Shown: positions 44,488-52,249 of the stretch, piece after piece
How positions within the stretch are numbered: the stretch's first letter is position 1
Layout of the letters: every line of letters starts with the position of its first letter
Source of the DNA: Candidatus Trichofilum aggregatum
Lineage (GTDB): Bacteria; Chloroflexota; Anaerolineae; Promineifilales; Promineifilaceae
Length of the DNA stretch: 61,412 nucleotides
Direction of reading: 5' to 3'
NCBI GenBank assembly: GCA_016716885.1
Contig: JADJUV010000045.1
Location: 1 to 61,412, forward strand
Translations under genes and position numbers: made by a program
The notes under the pieces: model-generated
What the model was told of the DNA's origin: nothing
Database searches by the model: none
What the model saw: only the letters and a program-made list of their open reading frames with translations

Positions 44488-45219
44488 ATGTCTCATTCGG
44501 ATAAAGCGGCAGAGCGTGGAGAACCGGGTTATGTCTGGCGGTCAGGCCAGGAGCGTCGGCTGGGGATGATCCGGCAATGGGTGACGCTAGAAGGGGCGGT
44601 TATTCTGGATAATGGCTGTGGTTTGGGCACTTATCTGGAAGCGTTTGGCCGATTCACTCAAGCACGGTTTGGACTGGAAGTGGAGCTTGAACGAGCTGTT
44701 CAGGCGGTGCCTCAGGCGGAAGGGATTGTGAATGCGGTAGGGGAGCAATTGCCGTTTTCTGATAACACCTTTGATTTTATTCTCAGTAACGAAGTGCTGG
44801 AGCATGTGCAGGATGATGCCCTGGCGGTGCGGGAGATGGTACGCGTGGTGAAGCCTCGCGGCCGCATCGTCATTTTCTGCCCTAATCGTTGGTATCCATT
44901 TGAACAACACGGTATTTTCTGGCGCGGCCGCTACAAATTTGGCAATATCCCTCTGGTAAACTACCTACCTGACCCCCTGCGTAACCGTCTCGCCCCGCAT
45001 GTTCGCACCTATAGCAAACGGAAGCTGATGGCTCTGTGGCGGGACTTGCCGGTGCAGGTAGTGCACTATGGGCGTATTTATGGGGGATATGACAATATTG
45101 AACGGTCGCGGCCGCGGCTGGGCCGTCTCCTCAAAAACATCCTCTACACCGCCGAAAAAACACCCCTGGCGGTTTGGGGGTTATCCCATTTCCTCGTTTT
45201 ACAAAAGCGTGACGCCTGA
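44488..45219 (+). CDS. Class I SAM-dependent methyltransferase
   Basis: 243 residues. SAM-binding ILDNGCGLGTYLEAF, acidic strand GLEVE, and FDFILSNEVLEHVQDD are Methyltransf_11 features. The last 100 residues (FCPNRWYPFEQHGIFWRGRY) look like those of glycan- or lipid-modifying methyltransferases, but the substrate is unknown. AGGAG seven bases upstream of ATG 44488. Confidence 0.87.
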   Translation: MSHSDKAAERGEPGYVWRSGQERRLGMIRQWVTLEGAVILDNGCGLGTYLEAFGRFTQARFGLEVELERAVQAVPQAEGIVNAVGEQLPFSDNTFDFILSNEVLEHVQDDALAVREMVRVVKPRGRIVIFCPNRWYPFEQHGIFWRGRYKFGNIPLVNYLPDPLRNRLAPHVRTYSKRKLMALWRDLPVQVVHYGRIYGGYDNIERSRPRLGRLLKNILYTAEKTPLAVWGLSHFLVLQKRDA

Positions 45220-45600
45220 TACACAGCTGGGGGGGGGGGGCCGCTGCGGCGTTTTGTGCTGACCTCTGGAGACAAGAGCGGGATTAAGAGATTTCCAGAG
45301 GTCGTCGAAATTTTCGCCAGAGTCGAAGACCCCATCACGATGTTGGCACTTTTTTCCATTTAAACCGGAAGGAAGGAAAGAACACAAATTGGCTTTTATT
45401 TGAGGATTTTTTTGCCATGCTAGTGGAGCCAATTTCCTTGCCCGCAAACAACCCCAAACTTACAATCAACTGTGAATATTAAACTGGGTGCGCCGGGGGG
45501 GGGGGGGGGGGGGCAATTTTCCCAGAGTTGAGTATTGAATCAATCAGGTGCGGTGGTCTGTTGCCAGGCCCCATACACAACACGTTACAGGAGGATAGTC
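45220..45600. other. Intergenic region with long poly-G tracts and repeat family B
   Basis: 381 bp. G12 at 45229-45240, repeat family B copy 3 (45256-45328), and G19 at 45495-45513, about 87 bp before pdxS. No other gene or RNA recognised. Confidence 0.8.
45256..45328 (+). repeat. Dispersed repeat family B, copy 3
   Basis: TGCTGACCTCTGGAGACAAG, 'gggattaagagatttccaga' and 'gaaattttcgccagagtcga'. A G12 tract sits just before it. A fourth, weaker copy is at 56637-56735. Confidence 0.75.
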
Positions 45601-46503
45601 ATGGAAAACGGACATAAAAAAGGGGAAGTTGCCAGTTTCAAAGTCAAAGCTGGTTTGGCGCAAATGCTCAAAGGGGGCGTCATCATGGATGTGGTGACCC
45701 CGGAACAGGCGCGCATTGCTGAAGAAGCGGGGGCCGTGGCCGTCATGGCTCTAGAGCGGGTGCCAGCCGACATCCGTGTTCAAGGTGGCGTGGCCCGTAT
45801 GTCCGATCCCGGCCTGATCAAAGAGATTATCGCCGCAGTCACAATTCCGGTTATGGCCAAGTGCCGTATTGGGCATTTTGTTGAGGCCCAAATTTTGGAA
45901 GCGCTAGGGGTAGATTATATTGACGAAAGTGAAGTGCTAACCCCCGCCGATGAAGAGTTCCACGTTTATAAGAGCAATTTCAAAGTACCCTTTGTCTGTG
46001 GCTGCCGCAACCTGGGTGAAGCCTTACGCCGTATAGGTGAAGGGGCGGCCATGATCCGCACCAAAGGGGAAGCGGGTACGGGGGATGTGGTCGAAGCTGT
46101 GCGCCATGCTCGCACTGTTTTGGGCGACATCCGCCGCCTGCAAGCCATGCCCGATGAAGAGCTAATGACGTACGCCAAGAACATTGGTGCCCCCTTTGAA
46201 TTGGTGAAACAGACGAAGGATTTAGGGCGGTTACCGGTGGTGAATTTTGCGGCGGGTGGCATTGCGACCCCGGCTGATGCGGCGCTGCTCATGCAGATTG
46301 GTGTGGATGGGGTGTTTGTGGGGTCTGGTATTTTCAAGAGCACTGATCCGGCTCGACGAGCCAGAGCCATCGTGCAAGCCACGACCCATTACAACAACGC
46401 CCAAATTTTGGCTGAAGTGAGTGAAGGGTTGGGCGCACCTATGACCGGCATTAATGTGGATAGTTTGATCCCGGCAGAGCGGCTGGCTTCTCGCGGTTGG
46501 TAG
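45601..46503 (+). CDS. pdxS: Pyridoxal 5'-phosphate synthase, PdxS subunit
   Basis: 300 residues. TIM-barrel synthase making PLP from ribose-5-P, glyceraldehyde-3-P and PdxT-derived ammonia. Typical stretches: KAGLAQMLKGGVIMDVV, ALERVPADIR, MAKCRIGHFVEAQILEALGVDYIDESEVL, RTKGEAGTGD, FAAGGIATPADAALLMQ. ATG 45601 with AGGAGGATAG. pdxT follows after about 140 bp. Confidence 0.97.
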   Translation: MENGHKKGEVASFKVKAGLAQMLKGGVIMDVVTPEQARIAEEAGAVAVMALERVPADIRVQGGVARMSDPGLIKEIIAAVTIPVMAKCRIGHFVEAQILEALGVDYIDESEVLTPADEEFHVYKSNFKVPFVCGCRNLGEALRRIGEGAAMIRTKGEAGTGDVVEAVRHARTVLGDIRRLQAMPDEELMTYAKNIGAPFELVKQTKDLGRLPVVNFAAGGIATPADAALLMQIGVDGVFVGSGIFKSTDPARRARAIVQATTHYNNAQILAEVSEGLGAPMTGINVDSLIPAERLASRGW

Positions 46504-46640
46504 GAGTTCCACATAAGCGGGTACTCACCAAGAGGAATGAAAATAGTGAGTATGCGAGTTGCGAGTGGCGAGTTTGCGAGTGGGCGTTCACTCGCTACTC
46601 GTAAACTCGCCGCTCGCAACTTGTTTTCTCAGGAGTAGGT

Positions 46641-47225
46641 ATGAAGATTGGGGTTTTGGCACTACAGGGGGCGTTTATTGAGCATAGCCAGATGTTGGCA
46701 CGGTTAGGGGTGGAAGCCGCGGAAGTGCGTCTGCCGCAAGACCTGGCAGGGCTGGATGGGCTGATTATCCCCGGTGGGGAAAGTACCACTATTGGTAAGT
46801 TGGCCGAGATGTATGGTTTGATGGAACCGTTGCGGGAGTTCGCGGCCGCGCACCCGGTCTGGGGCACGTGCGCTGGCATGATCTTCATGGCCAAAGAGAT
46901 TGGCCTGAGCCAGCCCTTGTTGGGGTTGATGGATATTGTCGTCGAACGGAACGCTTTTGGTCGCCAGGTGGATAGTTTTGAGGTGGATGTGCCGGTAGAG
47001 GGGTTAGCCAACCCGTTTCCGGCCGTTTTTATCCGCGCACCCCGGTTAGTGGCAACACAAAATGGCGCCCACGTGATTGCCCGGTTAGCCGATGGCACAG
47101 CCGTGGCGGCCCAAGAAGGGCATTGGCTGGTAACCTCGTTTCACCCAGAACTGACCGATGACCCCAGTTTACACGCTTATTTTCTCAGTCTGGTGGAGGG
47201 AGCTAGAGGGGAGAGCGAGAGCTAG
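46641..47225 (+). CDS. pdxT: Pyridoxal 5'-phosphate synthase, glutaminase subunit PdxT
   Basis: 194 residues. Class I glutaminase: nucleophile Cys in WGTCAGM, GGESTT, and the His-Glu pair in SFHPELT. Delivers ammonia to PdxS. A GGAG lies eight bases before ATG 46641. Confidence 0.96.
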   Translation: MKIGVLALQGAFIEHSQMLARLGVEAAEVRLPQDLAGLDGLIIPGGESTTIGKLAEMYGLMEPLREFAAAHPVWGTCAGMIFMAKEIGLSQPLLGLMDIVVERNAFGRQVDSFEVDVPVEGLANPFPAVFIRAPRLVATQNGAHVIARLADGTAVAAQEGHWLVTSFHPELTDDPSLHAYFLSLVEGARGESES

Positions 47226-47277
47226 AGGCAATTCTTCTCCTCTCGCTCTTGGGTTCATTCTCACCTATCCTCTTACT

Positions 47278-49689
47278 CTAGCTCACACCCTCTTCGCCGG
47301 GCGGATCATCTTCTTCATCCTCTTTGCTGAACTCTTTTAACCCTTTGGCCAGGTGGCCCAAACGTTTTTCCACCAGGGCATGAACCGTGCCTTCAGGAAA
47401 GGCGCCATCCGGCTGGCGCTCACCGGCGGGAATATCGGTCAACAGAGTAATGCCCTCGTCCACAGTACGGATGGGCCAAATGTGGAATTGTCCGGCGAGC
47501 ATCGCGGCCGCGACCTCATCGTTCAAGTTGAGGTTAATCACATTGGCCTGCGGCATAATCACCCCCTGCTCACCCGTCAAACCCCGCTCCTGACACAAAC
47601 TAAAAAACCCTTCAACTTTTTCGGTGGCCCCGCCAATGGGTTGGATTTCGCCGCGCTGGTTGATAGAACCGGTAACGGCGATGCTTTGTTTGAGCGGAAT
47701 CTGGGCAATGCTAGAAAGCAACGCATATAACTCCGTGGATGAAGCACTATCCCCATCTACCTCACCATAGTTTTGCTCAAAGGTGAGGCTGGCAGATAGT
47801 GACAGCGGATGATCCTGAGCATATTGACCACCCAAATAACCGGTCAAAATGAGCACACCCTTGTTGTGGATAGGGCCAGCCATCTCCACTTCCCGATCAA
47901 TCGCCAGGACACCTTCGTCACCCATGTAGGTGCGGGCGGTGATCCGGCTGACGATACCAAAGCGATAATCGCCACTGTCTATCACGGAAAGGGCATTGAC
48001 CTGACCGATCATGTGGCCGTGGGTGGTGATATAGATTTGATCGTCGGTGATCTGTTCGCGCAGACGTTCTTCAAGGCGGTTGGCCCGGTAGGTGCGTTCC
48101 GCCAGCGCGATTTGTACATCTTCGGCGGTGACGATGTCGCGGCCGCGTCCCCCTGCCCAATAACTCGCTTCCCGCACCAGGTCGGCAATGGCCCCAAAGC
48201 GGGTGCTAAGCCGGTTTTGGTGTTCACACAGGCGGGCACTGTATTCAATCACTTTCGCGGCCGCGTATCGGTCAAAGTGACGCAACCCTTCCTCACGGCA
48301 ACAGTTGGCAATAAAACCGGCAAACAATAGCTCATGGGACGTATCACGCGGCATGACCGTATCAAAATCCGCCTTTACTTTGAACAGTTCGTTGAAATCC
48401 TCTTCCCGCTCATACAATGCCTCATACAAACCGGCGCTACCCATAAGAATAATTTTCACGGACAGCGGGATAGGCTCCGGATCAAGTGACTTAGCGGCAA
48501 TCTGTCCACCTAACAAAGCTTCGGGTGATTGCAGGCAAATTTGACGGTCTTTGATGGCCCGTTTCAGCGCTTCCCAGGTTAATGGCTGGCGCAATAAATC
48601 CAGGGCATTAATCACCAGATAACCGCCATTAGCCCGGTGGATACTTCCGGCTTTGATATTGGTGAAATGGGTGATGACGGCTCCGCCTATCGTCTCATAT
48701 TCAATGCGTCCCAGGAGGTTGGTGTAAGTGGGGTTCGTGTCTACGATGACCGGCACTCCCCCAATGGTGCTGTTATCAACAAACAGGTTCACATCATAGC
48801 GGCGGCTGTCTAATTCGGCCGGATTGGCTTCTTCTTCGCTGGCATCCGGGCGGAATGTTTCTACCGTGTCCAGAATGTCGTTGATCATTTCATTCAGGTA
48901 AAGCTGGACATCTTTATGGTCCGCGTATTGGCCCTTGAGTCGGTTAAAGTGATGGCTGATGGTCGCGGCCGCGACCTCCCGCTGCAACCCATCCAACCGT
49001 TGACGCAGAACCTCTTCCTGATGATAAAGTTGGCTCAACATCTCCTCTAACTCTTCTGACAACTCCTCATGCTGTTCTTGAAAAGCCTGTTGTTTCTCCA
49101 ACGGCAATTGCTGGAAAGCCGCGGGTTCTAATATCTGTCCGTTTTGCACCACAGCAATACCGTAACCCGAAGGGGTACTGATAATGGCTAATTCTCTTTG
49201 GGCCGCCTTCTGTTGAAGCTGTTGTAACCGTTGGTTTTGTTGTTTCTCAAAATCCCGTTGCAGGCTCTCTACCTTTTCCAAATAAGCCTCGGCAGAAAAA
49301 GCCTTGGGCAAATCTTCCTGCAAATAACGGATGAGTGTCGTGATTTCACCTTGAAACAGTTTGCCGCCACCGGGGGGAAACTCAATGGCCCGTGGTTGAT
49401 GCGGGGCAACAAAATTATTGACGTAAATCCAGTCATTAGGAATAGGTTTTTCCTGGCTTTTCTCCCGCAGGAAACGCATGATAGCGGTGGTGCGACCGGT
49501 GCCGACTTCACCTAACACATAGATGTTGTACCCCTGACTTTTGATGTTAATACCAAATTCAATGGCCCGTGTGCCTCGGGGCTGACCGATAATGGTATCG
49601 GAGTCATCGAGTTCGGCGGTGGTGGTGAAGGTGAATTGTTGAGGATCACAAAGGCGGCGGCTCTGGGCCGAGGTAAGGGATTGTATCAT
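47278..49689 (-). CDS. Lon-like (LonB/YcbZ-type) ATP-dependent protease
   Basis: 803 residues. The N-terminal part has an ATPase domain with Walker A GEVGTGRTT (Arg in place of the usual Lys), a long coiled-coil rich insertion (about 170-270), and AAA features in GGYLVINALDLLRQPLTWEALKRA. The C-terminal S16 protease domain has the Ser-Lys dyad (Ser in DGDSASST, Lys in GGATEKVEGF). The family resembles the Lon-related protease of E. coli YcbZ type. No partner gene near. Confidence 0.88.
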   Translation of the reverse strand: MIQSLTSAQSRRLCDPQQFTFTTTAELDDSDTIIGQPRGTRAIEFGINIKSQGYNIYVLGEVGTGRTTAIMRFLREKSQEKPIPNDWIYVNNFVAPHQPRAIEFPPGGGKLFQGEITTLIRYLQEDLPKAFSAEAYLEKVESLQRDFEKQQNQRLQQLQQKAAQRELAIISTPSGYGIAVVQNGQILEPAAFQQLPLEKQQAFQEQHEELSEELEEMLSQLYHQEEVLRQRLDGLQREVAAATISHHFNRLKGQYADHKDVQLYLNEMINDILDTVETFRPDASEEEANPAELDSRRYDVNLFVDNSTIGGVPVIVDTNPTYTNLLGRIEYETIGGAVITHFTNIKAGSIHRANGGYLVINALDLLRQPLTWEALKRAIKDRQICLQSPEALLGGQIAAKSLDPEPIPLSVKIILMGSAGLYEALYEREEDFNELFKVKADFDTVMPRDTSHELLFAGFIANCCREEGLRHFDRYAAAKVIEYSARLCEHQNRLSTRFGAIADLVREASYWAGGRGRDIVTAEDVQIALAERTYRANRLEERLREQITDDQIYITTHGHMIGQVNALSVIDSGDYRFGIVSRITARTYMGDEGVLAIDREVEMAGPIHNKGVLILTGYLGGQYAQDHPLSLSASLTFEQNYGEVDGDSASSTELYALLSSIAQIPLKQSIAVTGSINQRGEIQPIGGATEKVEGFFSLCQERGLTGEQGVIMPQANVINLNLNDEVAAAMLAGQFHIWPIRTVDEGITLLTDIPAGERQPDGAFPEGTVHALVEKRLGHLAKGLKEFSKEDEEDDPPGEEGVS

Positions 49690-49754
49690 GGTTATTTCCT
49701 ATGGGGTGGTTTTTTTAGATGATAACAGGGAGCGGGGGAAAGGTAAAACAAGAT

Positions 49755-50317
49755 TTAGCTGTTGCCTGATTCTTTTAACACCAAATCGGCCAGGGCTTCG
49801 GCGAGGGTAGGATAAATGGGAAAAGGATGGAGCGCGGCCGCGGCCGCGAGTTGTAACTGATCTTTACCCCGCCCGGTCAGCACCAGGGCCGCCATCTGCA
49901 CCCCGGCTGATCGGCCAGCTAGCACATCACTTAGCCCATCCCCCACCATAACCGAATGACGCAAATCCAGGTCATGGGCCTGTGCGGCCTGAAGCAGTAA
50001 ACCCGGCTTAGGTTTTCGGCACTCACATTCCTCGTGAGGGTGATGGGGGCACATAAAAACGGCATCAATCCGCCCACCCTGGGCCTGTACCGCAGACACA
50101 ATCTGTTGGTTAATGGCCGTGGCTTCGGCCAGGAGAGGATACCCCGGCCAACCGCCGACTGATTGGTCACAACAATAATTTTGTGGGGTAAATGGTGAAC
50201 AGCTTGCAGGGCGGCTAAGGCCTGAGGGATAAACGTAACATCGGACCAGCCACGGACATAGTGGTCACGGTTTTCGTTGATGACCCCATCGCGGTCAAGA
50301 AAGATGGCTGGATGCAT
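49755..50317 (-). CDS. gmhB: GmhB-like D,D-heptose 1,7-bisphosphate phosphatase (HAD), one frameshift
   Basis: Two pieces, 50317-about 50140 and about 50143-49755. DxD motif LDRDGVI, VVTNQSAVGRG, the zinc loop CPHHPHEECECRKPKPG, and VMVGDGLSDVLAG complete the HAD histidinol/heptose phosphatase pattern. One missing G in a GGGG run near 50140 joins the two frames to give VGRGYPLLAEATAINQQIV. Probably an intact gene with a sequencing error. Confidence 0.82.
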
Positions 50318-50325
50318 GGGTGAGA

Positions 50326-50409
50326 ACCCTCACCCTAACCCTCTCCCCTTTGGGAGAGGGAACTGACTCCCTTCTCCCTGTGTGGGAGAAGGGTTGGGGC
50401 TGAGGGTGA
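50326..50409. repeat. REP-like nested inverted repeat
   Basis: ACCCTCACCCTAACCC at one end pairs with GGTTGGGGCTGAGGGTGA at the other; inside are two hairpins, CCCTCTCCC/GGGAGAGGG and CCTTCTCCC/GGGAGAAGG. This 'ccctcaccctaaccctctccc' text is common in unrelated bacteria. Confidence 0.85.
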
Positions 50410-50420
50410 ATCGTTACGAA

Positions 50421-51008
50421 CTATTTTCGTTTGCGGCCGCAATAGGCACAGAATTGATCTTCCGCGGCCAATGGTTTACCACATTGGCTACAAAACCGGT
50501 CTTCGTCCACGGCTGACCCTACCGGGTGGGTTGCCCGGACACTGCTGCCGCCGGATGGGGTAGCCAAAGCCAGAGCCGGACTACCACTCCGTTTGCGCGC
50601 GATGGCCGCCTCGATGGCGTCGTCAGTCGGAAGCGCAGTGCCGTTCCGTTGTACTTTGGCGGGGGCTGGGGTGGGTTGGCCGGTTCTGAACTGCGCAATG
50701 GCAGTTTCAATGGCTGAATCCGTGTGTGGATCAGCCAGATCATCCAGTCGCTTAAGGATAAGGGCGGCTTCTTCGACAAGATGCGGCCGCGCACGGGCAT
50801 ACACCTCAGGATCAATTTTGCCGGTTTCCTGGTCAAAATCCATTTGCCGAAGTTGCTCTAACAAAACATCTTTATGCAACAGGAGTTGCTGGCGAGGGGA
50901 AGGTAAGGTGGAAGGTTGCGGCCGCGGGTCCGTAAAATAAGGCCAGGCCACAAACAACACCACACCTACAAGAAGGGCTAAACCAAAAAGAATAGAACCT
51001 GTAGTCAT
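50421..51008 (-). CDS. CcmI-like membrane protein with C-terminal zinc ribbon
   Basis: 195 residues. One N-terminal helix (GSILFGLALLVGVVLFVAWPYF), a helical stretch with a CcmI-like LLHKDVLLEQLRQMDFDQETGKI, a Pro/Ala linker and a C-terminal zinc ribbon (FCSQCGKPL and FCAYCGRKRK). CcmI chaperones apocytochrome c in System I; the added ribbon is unusual. Last gene of the ccm run, 9 bp after the TlpA gene. Confidence 0.72.
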   Translation of the reverse strand: MTTGSILFGLALLVGVVLFVAWPYFTDPRPQPSTLPSPRQQLLLHKDVLLEQLRQMDFDQETGKIDPEVYARARPHLVEEAALILKRLDDLADPHTDSAIETAIAQFRTGQPTPAPAKVQRNGTALPTDDAIEAAIARKRSGSPALALATPSGGSSVRATHPVGSAVDEDRFCSQCGKPLAAEDQFCAYCGRKRK

Positions 51009-51017
51009 GGCTGTGTC

Positions 51018-51611
51018 TTATTCACCAATCAGTTGGTTAATTTGACCGTATAACGTGGGGGCATCAATAGGGCCAATGTGGACATAGGCAATTTCCCCCT
51101 GTTGGTCAATGATAAATGTTTCCGGTACACCGGTAATCTCATACGCTCTAGAAATGAGAGAGCGCAAATCTGGGGCATTGGGGTAAGTCACATTAAACTC
51201 GGTCAGGTATTCGCGAGATTTGGGTTCCACATCCACATAAGCGACACCCAAGAACACGACCCCATCATCCCGGTAATCCTTCCAGGTTTGTTCCAACAAA
51301 TCAGCCTCGTAGCGGCATTCCACACACCAGGAAGCCCAAAAGTTTAACACGACCACCTGGCCTTCATAATCCGACAGGGCTGATGATTCCTTGCCCTGCC
51401 AATCATAGCCATCATAATATTGCACCGTAAATTCGGGTGCGGGGCTACCTTCAATGGGTCGGGTGCGATTGGTATTAACCAGACCCCAGCCCAACAAAGC
51501 CAGTAGCCCTAAAACGAACACCACAGCCAGCACAGCCCACAAATTGACCTTACTGCGGGTGGGTGTTTCGTTTTCTGAAGGAGAATTTATCTCATTGGTT
51601 GTGGCAGTCAT
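51018..51611 (-). CDS. TlpA/ResA-like thioredoxin of cytochrome c maturation (CcmG-type)
   Basis: 197 residues from ATG 51611. One membrane helix, then an extracytoplasmic thioredoxin fold with active site WCVEC (NFWASWCVECRYE), and TGVPETFIID with the cis-Pro. It keeps apocytochrome cysteines reduced. Located after ccmH in the ccm cluster. Confidence 0.9.
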   Translation of the reverse strand: MTATTNEINSPSENETPTRSKVNLWAVLAVVFVLGLLALLGWGLVNTNRTRPIEGSPAPEFTVQYYDGYDWQGKESSALSDYEGQVVVLNFWASWCVECRYEADLLEQTWKDYRDDGVVFLGVAYVDVEPKSREYLTEFNVTYPNAPDLRSLISRAYEITGVPETFIIDQQGEIAYVHIGPIDAPTLYGQINQLIGE

Positions 51612-51674
51612 AAAACAGATCCTCTTTGCAGTCACCAACATCCGGTTATCCCGGTTTTCTGTTGGTCACACGGT

Positions 51675-52166
51675 TTAATCTTTTAACTCGCGCTCAATCT
51701 GGTCGCGATAAGTATCCAGGGGGGAAGACTGGCTGGCTGGAGCTGGGGGGCGCGGGGTCGCGGCCGCGGCAGTTCCTGCCTTCTTCAAACGCCCCATATA
51801 CAGGGCCAAAAACACCCCCCCCACCGCAATAAGAATGACTGGCACCACCCACACGGTCAGGTTAAACCCTTGTTGGGGCGGTTCAGCCAACACCTGCGGC
51901 CCAAAATTGGCCGTAAAATAATCTAAAATCTCTTCTTTCGATTGGCCTTCCGCCAACTGTTGACGAATGAGATCACGCCAATCCTGGCAGGTTTGGGTAG
52001 GACATACATCAAGGGGTGTGCTTTCACAGGTGGGGCAGAACAGTTCACGCGCTACCGCATTCACCTCATCCGCCGTAACGGTGTCATCTTGAGCATACAC
52101 AAACCCCGGCCCCAAAATCAAAGCCAGAAAAATCAGACCAGCAGTTATACGCAATCCCCATCTCAC
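51675..52166 (-). CDS. ccmH: Cytochrome c-type biogenesis protein CcmH
   Basis: 163 residues. Signal peptide, then the CcmH domain with the redox motif LFCPTCES (the usual form is LRCxxCQ), QLAEGQSKEEILDYFTANFG, and a single C-terminal helix. Reduces apocytochrome c for heme attachment. Cysteines later in the domain (VCPTQTC) are additional to the family. Confidence 0.93.
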   Translation of the reverse strand: MRWGLRITAGLIFLALILGPGFVYAQDDTVTADEVNAVARELFCPTCESTPLDVCPTQTCQDWRDLIRQQLAEGQSKEEILDYFTANFGPQVLAEPPQQGFNLTVWVVPVILIAVGGVFLALYMGRLKKAGTAAAATPRPPAPASQSSPLDTYRDQIERELKD

Positions 52167-52249
52167 CTTGTCACCCTCTTACCTTGATTTGCCAAGTGCG
52201 TCTTCGCGATTGACGCAATCTTATTCACTTAACTTTGGATACTGCCTTG

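Noticed and set aside
45514..45600. A riboswitch or leader upstream of pdxS
   Set aside because: No known riboswitch core or stable conserved structure was recognised; only poly-G and a short spacer.
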